Shown in pieces: positions 44,631 to 55,630 of a stretch of DNA of 64,000 bases; the stretch's first letter is position 1, and each line of letters begins with the position of its first letter. Below the pieces are notes generated by a model. That model did no database searches, had not been told where the DNA came from, and saw nothing but the letters and a program-made list of their open reading frames with translations. Location: positions 118,810,188 to 118,874,187 of the forward strand of contig OY720636.1 in the NCBI GenBank assembly GCA_963169105.1, read 5' to 3'. A program made the position numbers and the translations under genes. This DNA is from Ceriagrion tenellum (Eukaryota; Arthropoda; Insecta; Odonata; Coenagrionidae).

Positions 44631-46839
44631 ATTTCTCCTGCCTGGCCAACCAAATTTTGCACGCTACCCACTACTGAGCGTCAACTTGACCCACTACTGA
44701 GAGACAACAGTCTCAGCAGAAGGCATTGATGGAGCAAATGAAGGAGATCAGACCGGTATAAACAGGCACAGCTTCTGGAGAGAGTGAAAGTTCAAGGAAT
44801 CGGCCGGTGTACGGCGATGTGGAAGGCAATTGGGAAACCACCCTTATTAGTCATAACTTCACTTAGGATCACTCGTGTGACGAATAGACAAAAATTTCCA
44901 CAGGAAGGCAGACAAAAAACACAGTAACACAAAATAAAATACACTTCCAGGAAGCTCCTTAATATTTCGGCGCGCCGTGCGCCTTGTTCGCAAGGACGTA
45001 GAAGAATGAGCAAGGACGTAAAAGAATATATAAATAACCCCAAATCGGATCTCCGGGTGGGGACTACTGTGAGGGGTACATCAGTCAGGAAGGACAACTG
45101 AAAGCAACTAATGGAGGCTAGTGTGAGTTTTATTACTGGTTATATTAAAGATATGAAAATATCTATCTCACTCTTTTCCCAATTTTATTTTACCCAAAGG
45201 AGTATTTACATGAATTTAACAAATATAAAAGGCAGCATTAAGTTTTAGCTTACTCACTACAGCAAAATGTGTGTACCTTAAGAAATCAGTACTTCGAAGC
45301 GTACACTGATATTTTTCTGATACGTGAAGTACTCTTTTCCTGACATATGAAGTACTGATTACCTTAATAACTTCGAAGCGCACGCTTGGAATCTATCAAG
45401 GTAATCCAGGCTGAGATTCTAGCTGGCATTTTCTATTGGGGTTAGTAGTGCCCATTAATAATATGTTATAAGGTTTCCTTATCGAAATGTAGCCATCAAA
45501 CACTGCTCACGCTACCTGAAGTTGCATGCCAGTTAGTGAGGAAGATAGTTTTTGCAGCTATTCATTTTTGGTTACTCATATTCTCTAAATATTTTAGTTC
45601 AAAATGCTCTGGATGAAAGTTATCGTAGTTTTCTTTATCTCTGAGGACACATGGACTTTAGAAATGCCCTCTTGCGCCCAACCATTAGCCTTACCATTAT
45701 TTATCCTGGCGCTTATTCCGATATAAAAACCAACATCACAGGATTGCGTCATCGTCATTTTCCACTCATCCAAACACTGTGTATGGCATGTTAAGTCTCT
45801 CTAAACATAAACTGTTGTATAACGCTTCCTGGAAAGAGGTGTATCGATACATACCAAAGCTTATTTTTGAAGTGATAAGGTTTAGCACCTGTGTTATTAA
45901 TAAATGAGGAAGTGTTTACACTTTATACCATTAAATATTGGAGAAGTGATATTTTATACAATCGAATTAATCATTTGAGCCGAATGGAATAGATTACTAT
46001 TTTAGATTTTGGATTTTAGACAATAAGAATAGATTACTATTTTATATTTTATAAAAATTAACATGCGCTTATCTTAACCCGACTTATGTGTTTTTTTAAA
46101 CTACCCGTCAACTACGTTTTAAACACAAATCATCATGATTAGTAATACTCTGCGTGCATGTGTTGACGGAGAGAACACAAGAATTCATCATATTCATGAA
46201 TAACGGGATGTTATGAGCGTGAGATGTTTTCTGCAATTATGTGCGGATTGGGATTATCATGAGGATATAAGCTCCCAAACACCCATATAAGTCTTCACTC
46301 TTTCTCCTGACTCCCTTTAGCCTACTTCTCTTCGTTATATTCGACATGTTTACCACCAATGGCCACCTACTATTTCTGTGGCTCGCTCTCTTTGGCGCAG
46401 GAATGAGAACCCTTGGCAAGTACTTCGTCAGAAAAGGTTTTGAGTAAGATTTATGTAGCACATAATAGCAAAAATGTGTTCAAAATGTTCTTAAGCAAGA
46501 CTCATATCGTACTAAAAATGGATTATATGTTAATAAGGGTTTAATATCAGCTGTTTAATTATACATTCATGTTCTTGCTATAAATATTCTCCTTATAGCA
46601 CACAATTTCAGGATTACGTCATCACTTAGGAGAGCAAAGGCTTATCCTGGAGTCGCGAATACTTTGAATCATAGCTTTCTTCCATAGGGTAACACGTGAA
46701 CTACATTGAAGACATTGCTACAAGTATTTCTATTCCTGTTCACTTTAAGGGATTATATCCCAACCGAGGGTAAAAAAAGAGAATTCCCTGGGTTTTCAAC
46801 GTATTAAATTGTAATTTACTTTTTTTATTTCTTTAGCAG
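44631..46839. other. No gene; upstream region of host gene
   Basis: This interval should hold the first exon of the gene at 46840, or that exon lies further upstream; I could not place it. It includes a 20-bp tandem duplication (GCAAGGACGTAGAAGAATGA at 44990, diverged copy at 45010) next to a TATATAAATAA motif. A paired ATCAGTACTTC / GAAGTACTGAT lies at about 45284-45358. Confidence 0.4.
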
Positions 46840-46956
46840 ATGAGATCAAGGCCGATCCTGTGGAGGAGGAGGACGATTCAGCAATCACCGTAGAAGACTA
46901 CAATCTCGTAGGTAGAAGAGTTCGGGGGGTTATCGAAGACATCTTGGGTAGTATCG
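46840..46956 (+). CDS. Host gene, internal acidic exon
   Basis: A 117-nt exon with a strong acceptor (polypyrimidine tract then TTTAGCAG; start at 46840, or 46837 if the first AG is used) and donor CG|GTAATA at 46956. Both boundaries are phase 1. It encodes DEIKADPVEEEDDSAITVED and then YNLVGRRVRGVIEDILGSI: a strongly acidic start followed by a short amphipathic basic/hydrophobic stretch. It splices in frame to the exon at 52211. A phase-1 exon beginning with an acidic segment is typical just after a signal-peptide exon, so a secreted product is likely, but that first exon was not found. No family recognised. Confidence 0.7.
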
Positions 46957-47699
46957 GTAATACTTTTTTTCTCTTTTTTATACTGTAATCACTACCAATT
47001 ACGATAATGATCCGCACAATGTGAAAAATGATCAAATTAAATTAAGTATATGAAATGAAAGAGGGAGGGAATCTCATAAATCCCGCATTTTGCCCATCAA
47101 TCCTTTTCCTCTCTTTAAGGCATCACATTGAATGTTGAGTATATATTCCTTTGCAATCTCTGTGAAGGCTTTTATGTTTGCCTCACCACCGGCTCCCTGA
47201 ATCTCCAAATAAAAGGCCATAGATCCTCTTGTATGTAACGTTCTTAGTGCACAACTCACTCACAATTCAGGTGACAGACATTTTATGGAAATCCAACAAT
47301 TACAATTTATTAAAAAACGCGTAAACATGAACCTGGATGATGGTTTCTAAGGCTAATATGTCAATATCATACTCAAATGTAACACTCTTTCCAAGACCTT
47401 ACCAAACGGTTAATATGAAGTACACAAACACCACAAAATAATCATAAACATTTATAAGAACATAAATAATAAATAACGTAAATCACAAAAATTAAATAAA
47501 TTCCTACAAAACAGAAATACGTAAGGTTCACTAAGCGCTAGAATTTGTTTGCCAAGTGAATAGCCTGACTCGTTTAAGTTCTTTTCCTAGGGAGTCTAAA
47601 AACCCCAGTAGGACTTAGATGATTCATGTTTTCCAACAACCATTGCTAGTTTCCAAAATCATTCTGTAGCCATTTATCATCTCCCTCCTTTACAGGAAT

Positions 47700-48430
47700 T
47701 AAATCTTAAGCACTACGATCAAATAGAGTTTTCTTCCTGAAACCCTTTCCCCTATCTTCATCTTTACTATAGATGGGATGACTTAAGAGGGCACGAGAGA
47801 ACCTTGGATAATGGTAGTTAGAATTTCTGGTTCTTATGCCCATCATAAACTGAGATGGGGACAAGATAATTTTTTCAATAGGAGTATTCCTGTACTCCAT
47901 CAGGAAGTCATAAACATCAGTACCATCACAAGCTGTCTCTACATACTCTTTACAATTGACACGGCCTTTTCTGCCATGCCATTGAGTTGGGAATACAGAG
48001 GACTTGAGATAAGGGATAAGAATCCCCACTCCCAGGCAAACCTAATAAACTCGTGTGATAAGAATGGAATGTTATCAGCCATAAATTGTTCTGACTCACC
48101 AATCTTGGAATAGACACTTTTTAATCTATTTATGACTTCTGAGTTAGGCTTACATTTTAAAGGTAGAGGTATAATCCATTTCAAATAATAGTCAATAAGA
48201 ACTAAAAATCTTTTCTCCAAAACTCAAGATGTCAGAGGCTACCTTAATCCAGGGTCCATCTGACATTGGGTGAGGCAACTATGTCTGCCTGCAAATGGAT
48301 TTCTTATATCACTGGCATATGACGCAGGTACTCACAAAATTCTCAATAACCCTTGTCATTCCTGGCCAATTATGTATTTCTCGTGGCCTCGCTTCACATT
48401 CGTTAATTGCAAGATAAGACTCATGGTTAT
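47700..48430 (-). pseudogene. Ty3/gypsy integrase
   Basis: The minus strand shows the end of the zinc-binding region (around 48270-48420, with a CQ-type motif and a PW-KVA motif), then the catalytic core starting VLIDYYLKWIIPLPLK. The core holds FMADNIPFLSHEF (second aspartate region) and a SSPLYSQLNGMAEKAVSIV stretch with the catalytic glutamate. It ends with EYRNTPI and LSPSQFMMG. The D, D and E positions of the core are present, but the frame is broken between domains (two overlapping frames near 47939-48029 and stops before 48220). Confidence 0.88.
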
Positions 48431-49640
48431 AGTATGCACTTGAGATCCATTATCATTTGGAACAATGAGTTAGTCATTCAGTAATCAAAGATTATCTTAA
48501 ACATGAATATCGTATCACTCTGCAGAGCCAAGTAATGTTGAAAATCTTCGATAACATTGTATTTGTTTTCTGGTAATCCATTTCAGTGAAGTGACTTTAA
48601 CATTTTTGGAGCATTATCAAGTTCAGTATTTTTGATAAATTGTTTCTTGCATTTTATAGCAATGGAAAAATATAACTAAATGAATGTACTACATATATTA
48701 GCTTCAAATCATCTTCCACGGGAGTATCAAGGAAGGCAAGGGAGACATTGTCAGCTAAATACATCTCTTTTTCATGTAAATGTTTCACCATTAAATTATG
48801 GTCAAGCAAATTTAACAGCATTCTTTAAAGCCTTTATGATATTTTTGCTCGTTCTTCTAAAATTGGATTCAAGAGGCATATGGTCAAGCTGAATTTATCC
48901 CATTGTTACGCATGTATACAAAAGAAAATTGATCACACCCAATACGATGGCAAGCACTTCCTTCTCCATTGGGCATAACTTCTTTTCCATGAAAAAATAT
49001 AACAACAATAGTAATATCCACACTTTAATGTACTACTTCAACACCGACCATGGTTTCGACATACTATGTCATTATCAAGGTGATAGGACAGACACTCTCA
49101 CATGTATTTATACCAGAGCCAAGGTAGGAGGAGGGGGTATATGGAAGAGGCGTGGGGGGAGGAGGGGGAAGTGGGAGGGGGAAAGAGCAATTTGGGTGAA
49201 CATATGGGGCCGATGACGTAAAACGGAGACAAAGTGGGTTGTGGGTGAAGGTCAGGGTTTAATTATAGGGACGCTTAGCTTTAACAATGGTGAGTCAGAA
49301 CAAAATAAAACATCGTTGCAAATTTCATCCGGGCTATTGACAATTTCAAATTTTTCCATAAAATCCAATTTAAGCACTTTGTCATTACAATGTAAAATAT
49401 CTATGTCAAACTTGCTAAAATGATTACACCGGCATAAATGATTTGCAAAACAAGATTTTCCATCATTATTTATAAAACTTCCATGCTTCTTCTATGCTAT
49501 AATTTCTTTTACCCCGAGTCAAAGCTCAAGATGCAAAGGCAACAGGCTCCATGTTTTGAAGAAGGCATGCTTTGAAACCATCTTTACTGGTATCTACCTG
49601 TGGTGTGACTGACATGGCTCTAAAATACTCGAGATGAGAG
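48431..49640 (-). pseudogene. Degraded RNase H to integrase spacer
   Basis: Lies between recognisable RT/RNase H and integrase of the Ty3/gypsy element. Only scattered similarity would be expected here and I could not read any motif with confidence. The plus-strand frames at 48680-48892, 48929-49216 and 49241-49423 are antisense accidents; the middle one overlaps a G-rich tract. Confidence 0.45.
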
Positions 49641-50061
49641 ACTTATACAGAGTATTCTATGGAGATTTAAATGCCCCGTCACGCTCTAGGAACCAATTGC
49701 AGTCAAAATCGGTCTCCAACAGCTGCCTCAATGGCCCTTTATCTTGTGACAAAGAATGATTCGTATTGGGGTAGGTTATCATGCACAAAAATCTTAGCAA
49801 ATCTTTCCACTGTTGTGGCTTTACCATTTTTAGAGTAGCTTCCTTACAGTAAATTTGGGGTCTAATTCCTTTGGCAGACACTATCTGACCTATATACATA
49901 ACTTCAGCTATTTAGAATAGGTGTTTATCTAAATCAAATCTTATTTTATTTAATCATGCTCTTTCCAGAACCTTCACGAAAACGGTATCATGCTCACTTT
50001 AGTCAGACGCTTTCATTAAGCCATCAATGTAAATTTCACACCCTTTGAATTCACTAAAAAC
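49641..50061 (-). pseudogene. Ty3/gypsy RT, C-terminal half
   Basis: Minus-strand frame with FSEFKGCEIYIDG, where the catalytic YxDD box has decayed to YIDG, then SEHDTVFVKVLERA. Next comes the connection region YIGQIVSAKGIRPQ, VKPQQWKDLLRFLCMITYPN, and PLRQLLETDFDCNW leading to RNase H. Loss of the second catalytic aspartate and an in-frame stop show it is inactive. Confidence 0.85.
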
Positions 50062-50076
50062 TTTTAAGTACCATTT

Positions 50077-50293
50077 CTGTTTGAGGCTTTCGCAGCGCTG
50101 GATTGCAGTTCTCTCCATTGTTTTCGGGTTAGCTGCGTCAAGTTTTATTCAGATGACGTTTCGTGGCCTATGCTGGCCACATCTTCAGATCAGGTCTGAG
50201 TGATCTGATGAAGATGTGGCCAGCATAGGCCACGAAACGTCATCTGAATAAAACTTGACGCAGCTAACCCGAAAACAATGGAGAGAACTGCAA
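50077..50293. mobile_element. 217-bp self-complementary insertion inside RT
   Basis: Arms 50102-50192 and 50201-50294 are nearly perfect inverted copies (about 92 bp each) around an 8-bp centre. The insert is flanked by identical TTTTAAGTACCATTT (50062-50076 and 50294-50308); removing it and one repeat restores the RT frame across FQKWYLKVFSEF. Each arm, read toward its end, contains CTGATGA ... GTGGCCAGCATAGGCCAC GAAAC, which resembles the hammerhead ribozyme core found in terminal repeats of Penelope-like elements. No coding capacity. Confidence 0.85.
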
Positions 50294-50740
50294 TTTTAAG
50301 TACCATTTTTGAAACAAAGCCGGTGGCAATCCAAAAGGAAAGCGATTAAATTTATCTCCCTGAAGAGGCGTATAACTCGTCAGATACGAACTTTCTTCAT
50401 CACGCGGTATTAGATGACCAACTATTCATGTCGAGAACAGAAAAAATAGACGTTCTTTGAGCTTAGCCATAATTTTATTAGCTGTTGGATTTACACAGTA
50501 CTCACATCTAATGGCTGTATTTAGCTCTCGGCGGTCTATGTTTACACAAATATGGTATATGACTAAAATATTAATTTACCTTTCTGTATTCCACATTAAC
50601 TAAGATATTTACCACCTCAGTTGGCTAATCGACTTTCGATGTATGACATTTTGGTTTTCTAACTCCTACGGAGCTAGTCTCAAATTATCTTGAATGCTGA
50701 GTGGCATTCTCCTTGGGGGTGTAAAACGTGACAAGCACTT
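50294..50740 (-). pseudogene. Ty3/gypsy RT, N-terminal half
   Basis: From about 50720 downward on the minus strand: a degraded PPR-like entry, VDWPTEVVNILVNVEYRK, then CVNIDRRELNTAIRCEYCV, then an IMAKLKE helix, then RDEESSYLTSYTPLQGDKFN with RFPFGLPPALFQK. These are the RT1 to RT4 motifs in the right order. The first catalytic aspartate segment (normally followed by S-GFWQI) is degraded. Confidence 0.85.
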
Positions 50741-50869
50741 TCCCAAAATTCTAATCTGTACGTTCCTAACATATTGCCTTCCTATGATTCCTTATATATT
50801 CCTTAACTCGTGCAGAGCGTTCTTCCTCTTTTTTCTTCCGACCATGCAGACGTCGCAGACTGTCGATCT

Positions 50870-51050
50870 GTTAAGCAACTTGAACCTCAGAGCTACTGAT
50901 CTCGGCAGAGAAAAGCAGAATTGTCCAGCTTCATATTGGGGTTACACAGCAGTCTCTCCACTAGGGATTTGTCTTGTAGACCGAAGACGACTCCACCGAG
51001 GACCAGCATCTCTTCATCCATCGACAGAATGAACCATTTTAATACTTTTG
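50870..51050 (-). pseudogene. Ty3/gypsy gag C-terminal fragment
   Basis: The minus strand reads VFGLQDKSLVERLLCNPNMK and then LDNSAFLCR. This is the end of the capsid-like domain in this retrotransposon group (I-D-RERLL-LTL--A---CR), where a zinc knuckle would normally follow. No zinc knuckle is readable. Position upstream of RT on the same strand supports the call. Confidence 0.6.
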
Positions 51051-52210
51051 CGAGGTGAAAATTTTGCGTGAAAATTACACACATTCCACTAAGAATCTAG
51101 CTTGTAACATGAAAGCAGAGTAGTTCGCCCGGCATAAACAGAAACATTTACAAAAAGGTCGTTAGATAACTGCAAAACTTCTCCATATTCCGAAGAAATG
51201 ACGCTCTGAGACATTTTTCTAAACAGAAGATATTAATTCATAGGAAAGGAAAATCTTTCATTCATAAACAAAGCTTGTATCGAGCAGCAACCGATAATGA
51301 GTACTCTCTCTTCAACTTAGTTTCACGATATGCGTAGAATTGATTATTTTGGAAGAGTGATAAGACTCTCTTGCATGACTACAATTTAAAAATTAAGCAA
51401 GCAATGATTTCAATCTAACAACACACAACAGAAATAACAAGTGCTTATCAAATGGAACAGAATATTCTCGCGGCTCTTGGTGAGCATTCGGATATTACCT
51501 AGATGTAATTAGTTAACCAACTTGCCAAACGTAGCGCCACGCCGTGTGGCGGGATATTCGAGGTATTCAAATGTCTCCCCTTATTTGATTTATTCGAGTC
51601 CTACATCACGAATTATTTCCAGTACTCAAGGTATTTCAGTATTCGTAGATAGTATTCACCCTTCTCTAGTAGGAAGAATGGGGAGGGAGAAGGGGAGGGA
51701 GCAAGTAGGAAAAGAGAAAAAGCGGGGAGGGATGGGATTAAATGATAGAAAGTAGCTAGAACGGGGGGAATTATCAAAATCAATGAGAACGGTTGAGGCC
51801 GGGTGGGAAGACAGCATAAAAAATAAAATACATTTGCTCTAAAGTAATGAAAGTGGCTGAGTAGGGGAGAGATGCCAAAATGGCCACATTGTTGCAGTTA
51901 GCAAATTCAGTATTGTGTAGGGCGGCAAGTGTGGATATAGAGAAAGAGAAGTACTCTGAGGCAGGATTGCATGAGGAATGGTGATCATCCATCCATATGC
52001 TGAGATGAGTTCCAATCACAGACACCAATGTAAATGCCAGCACATAGCTAGCATAAAAGGATGTACACTATGTTAGAGGAATGATGCAGAAAAATTAAGT
52101 GGAGTGGCATACTTCACGTTTATAGATTACGGAATCTTGCATGTTACTATGCTCAATGCCGAAATTTTATTGAATAAATCATATCATAATATTTTCTTGA
52201 ACCTTTCCAG

Positions 52211-52533
52211 GTGATGTCATGGATGAAGATGAATTTAGTGATAATTATGAGGACGTCATGGAGGAGGCTATATCTTACTGGGAGTATTTGAAAACCCTGC
52301 CCGATGAAGTCATATTCACCAAGGTCTTACGCAAGATACAACTCCTGGAGGATGAAATTGATGGGGACTCCAAGCCTGTAATTGATCTACTTACGTGGAT
52401 GGAACTTCAAGAATTAGATCGTCGTACCAAAGAACCTCCAAGAGATGATTTATTTTCCGGATTCGTAAAATTAGGAAGGAAATTTTTGAATCGCCTGAAA
52501 CAACACTTAAACAAAGTTTTACCTTCGCTGTAA
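52211..52533 (+). CDS. Host gene, terminal exon, acidic then cationic
   Basis: Acceptor TTTCCAG at 52204-52210; the phase-1 junction completes a glycine, and 107 codons follow to TAA at 52531. The first half is acidic (DVMDEDEFSDNYEDVMEEAI) with aromatic SYWEYLK. The middle is a helix-rich FTKVLRKIQLLEDEIDG and WMELQELDRRTKEPP. The last 25 residues (SGFVKLGRKFLNRLKQHLNK plus VLPSL) carry six Lys/Arg and one His with no acidic residue and a hydrophobic face. No cysteines. The family is not recognised. An acidic segment before a cationic amphipathic tail is the layout of some antimicrobial peptide precursors, but this is only a hypothesis. A diverged paralogue exon lies at 63373-63712. Confidence 0.8.
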
Positions 52534-52904
52534 AAATCATCGTTTCCGCAGAAGATTTGTAAATTTAATTTTTAAATAATATTCGTAAAGAGAGTATTTA
52601 TAATAGTTACTCAGTTATCTGATTAAAATAATCATGTAAAATGATATTTTTTCTATAAAGTGATATTGAACATTAGTTTTATACCAAGTTTCTATTGATT
52701 AGGGATTATAAATTTCCAAGAATACTTTTGTACGTTAATTCATTAATTCAATGCTTATGTTTAAATATAAAATTGAATGAAACCGCATGATATAACACTT
52801 CGAAACCCGTCTCGAAAGTACTTAAGTTTGAGTACAGAGATAAAAGTGAAGTGTTACAGAATAATATATTTTTTTAGAATCGTAGAATCATTCCGCAAAT
52901 TATA

Positions 52905-52910
52905 AATAAA
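52905..52910 (+). promoter_or_regulatory. Poly(A) signal of host gene
   Basis: AATAAA 372 nt after the stop codon, the best-placed canonical hexamer for the 3' end. It implies a 3' UTR of roughly 390 nt. Confidence 0.5.
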
Positions 52911-55197
52911 GAATGCTAATGCATTAAGTTATTGTGAAAGCCATGGTAATCGATGCTGACCCCAGGGAGGCCTTTTCATGAAATAATAAAAAACTGGTAT
53001 GTAAGCTTCGATTTACATTGAAATTTAGATTAGTTATATGCAAGTATCTAAATATGAAGAAAAAAACAAATTCAGGAAGAATTGGAATAGATCGATCATA
53101 TAATTTTCTTCTATAGTCATAGACTGATAGAATAGTGCAACCTATTTATATTATTGTGGACATGAAAAATTTTTCATCCTGTAAATAAACATAATAATAT
53201 CCGCAATTCTGCAAATTATTTTTATAAGATATAGTAAAGATATAATTTTTATCTTTCATAAAATTGTGCAACTTCAACGATTGATGAAAAATAACAATAG
53301 TAAAATTGTGACGCAAATTATGAGACGTTTTAAATGAAGACTTATGAGCGTGGACCAGTGTACTAGTGGCAGTTCAAGTTAATTGTTTTTCGAAATCAAG
53401 GTATCTTCAAACAACATTATGTCCCTCATACCCCGCCACGAAATAGATTTAGAAGAAATATTTTTCAGAACATAAGAACAATATTACCTGCGCATTTAAG
53501 GGTCGGAAATAAGAAGTGGTCAATTGGTTCGGAAATATACGTCATTTACTACCAATATTCACATTCCAAAATTTAAATTACAGGTCTAATGAAGAAAAGA
53601 ATGGGAGAGGGTGCCCGTTTAAAGCTAGCGTAAAATTTTTGAATTATCAAATGGCATATAAAAGTATTAATTTTCACGTGAAAAGAGCAAATTACATGCA
53701 GAATTAATGGATTTCGGAATGAAAAACACCCCAATTCAGTAATCACTGTGAGCGAGTGTTTCTGACCCAGCAGAGAAAGATAAAATTCGCGAATAGCATA
53801 AAATACAGAGGATAGCGTTTCGATAGCTTTACAAAACTGAAATGAGCGGATTGAAATGTTTAATAAATACTTGACGAAAGGACGACGGTGGGAGTAAATG
53901 TGATGGAAGAAAGAACAATGTAGAGCCAACTATAAGAATTCTATTTGAAATTAAATGGAAGATCACCAGTAGTAGAAAATAAATACCGTTATCAACCAAG
54001 CCAAATTCATGACGAAAATTCCGTGTAATGATAGGCCACACATAAAGCTGAGGAAAAGGTTGTATTTCTCCATATAAATGTTGCAGTTACTTAACTATAG
54101 TTGGTAAGTTGATATGTCTGATATACTTTTTAATAGGTGTATCAATCGCTTATTCAAAAAAAGGAAAAAAAGATTATTAAAAATAAAAAGAGAAGTATAT
54201 AATGCCGTCCGTCCGTCAACGTTGTCGATGGTTGGGTTGCAAGACGCAAAAATTGGCGCAGCGGGAAAACGATATGGGGTAAACATATTCGGCCAAACTG
54301 ACCGATGGACAGACCTTTAAAGGTTATCTACATGGTTATGTTCTTCCGCAGTTTGGCCATGTGTAGTCTTAAACACTGCTACATTACAGAAAATGAAACG
54401 TTCAATTAATTCAAACCTCTATCAGCAAGCGTAAAAATATAAAGTGAGTTACTTGCTCTCTACTATTTGGCAGATATTAATTCACGAGTTAAGTTTTACA
54501 AGAGCAGGTGCTGCAGGAACATTGCCACGTGCAGAATACAAGTACACTAGGATCCAAGGTTTTGTGGCCACCAAAAAGCTTTGCAGAAACAACAAATGGT
54601 GGTTTTGATGGGCTGCAAGTATTGCGCGAGATATGCCAATGATAGAATAACTTCAGACAGTTCATTTGAGGTAGAATTAGAAAAGAAACAACGATTGAAT
54701 CCTCCAAAACTCTTACCATAATGTGCCGCAAATTAACGTTCTGGTAATGTGATTTCCACTTTAACAGCATAGGAACTTCAATACTATCAAATTGATGGTA
54801 AATATCTCAAAAAAGTTTACAATGGAAGGAAATGGCTAATTTTTTATGCAACTAAATATAAAAATTGACTGAATAATATTCCTAGTTGTTACTTAAGGTA
54901 TAATACTACACTATTTATTCCTCAGAAAATTCCATATATGTAAATGGCTTAAATCACGCGGGACACATTGAATCCTGTATCACAAAATATAAAATAAAAG
55001 TCCAAAGAAAACTCTTTATATGTGTTAAGGGTAGAATTTCAACTACAAAGGAGGTTTTATGAATATATTACTGGCTATTCCTACAAATTTACGTTGATTT
55101 ACACGTTTTCTACCATCAAAGGTTATCAATTTTCCTCAACAAGATAAAACATGTATTTCTTTCACATTTTCCTTCCGGTTTCACATTTTGACTCTAG
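52911..55197. other. No gene recognised
   Basis: AT-rich. Overlapping short frames at 53516-54041 and 54095-54320 on both strands show no domain. Confidence 0.6.
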
Positions 55198-55290
55198 CCC
55201 TTTCGCTGCTATAGGCGCGTATACACGCCCGCCGGCCGCCGTCTCCACAGTGCTATGGGCGTGTATACACGTCCGGTGTTTTCCGGGCTC
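55198..55290 (+). repeat. GC-rich terminus-like block with two palindromes
   Basis: Begins CCCTTTCGCTGCTATA, then palindromes GGCGCGTATACACGCC (55214-55229) and GGGCGTGTATACACGTCC (55257-55274), 16 and 59 bp from the CCC. This spacing copies the left end of the TTAA-flanked MITE at 28177 (17 and 60 bp). The flank is CTAG rather than TTAA and no partner end was found, so it may be a solo or decayed piggyBac-type end. Confidence 0.5.
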
Positions 55291-55630
55291 TCCGTGCGAG
55301 CGACGTGTTAACGCGCCCAAGAGTTGACGCTTCGCTGCAGACGACGTGTATGCATGTGGATGACTGTAGCGTCATCATTTGGCTAACTTATACAATATAG
55401 ATATATCCTAGGTCCGTCAGATGCCTCTTGGGTACATTCTTTGAGCTTTATGTCGATGTCAAATGGCCTTGAGCTTTTCTCTCGCCTTCTCCTCGGAAAT
55501 GCTGGCGGAGGGGTTTCGGGCACCCTTCTTTGTTTACTTAAATCAGCTGAGCCCTCGCCCGAGCGATGTTTATTGCCCTTTCGGGTTTTTTTACCGTTTA
55601 TCCGACTCTCTCTTTCAAGCCTGATAGTCA
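55291..55630 (+). other. GC-richer stretch, no gene assigned
   Basis: Less AT-rich than the neighbourhood and probably part of the same element as the flanking palindrome block and minisatellite. Open frames on both strands (55383-55631 minus, 55441-55770 plus) show no domain. Confidence 0.4.

Larger units (their letters stand above)
47680..51090 (-). mobile_element. Decayed Ty3/gypsy LTR retrotransposon
   Basis: Read on the minus strand from 51090 down the order is gag, RT, RNase H, integrase, as in Ty3/gypsy elements. All parts carry stops and shifts. A polypurine tract (TGTAAAGGAGGGAGATGATA on the minus strand, about 47678-47697) sits just after integrase, where a 3' LTR should start. I could not find a matching pair of LTRs, so at least the 5' end seems lost. 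A separate 217-bp hairpin interrupts RT at 50077. Confidence 0.88.
46957..52210 (+). other. Intron holding a Ty3/gypsy element
   Basis: A 5,254-bp phase-1 intron (GTAATA ... TTTCCAG). Most of it is a minus-strand Ty3/gypsy remnant (about 47.7-51.1 kb), antisense to the host gene. Remaining parts include purine-rich tracts at 49123-49190 and 51665-51765. The minus-strand frame 47074-47259 is unrecognised. Confidence 0.65.

Noticed and set aside
45604..45723. Short frame MLWMKVIVVFFISE as a possible signal-peptide exon of the host gene
   Set aside because: It starts hydrophobic, but there is no GT donor in the needed phase soon after and the frame runs on to a stop, so it was not accepted as exon 1.
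48929..49216. 95-codon plus-strand ORF ending in glycine/arginine-rich sequence
   Set aside because: It is antisense to the gypsy remnant and reads through a G-rich tract; no evidence for a gene.
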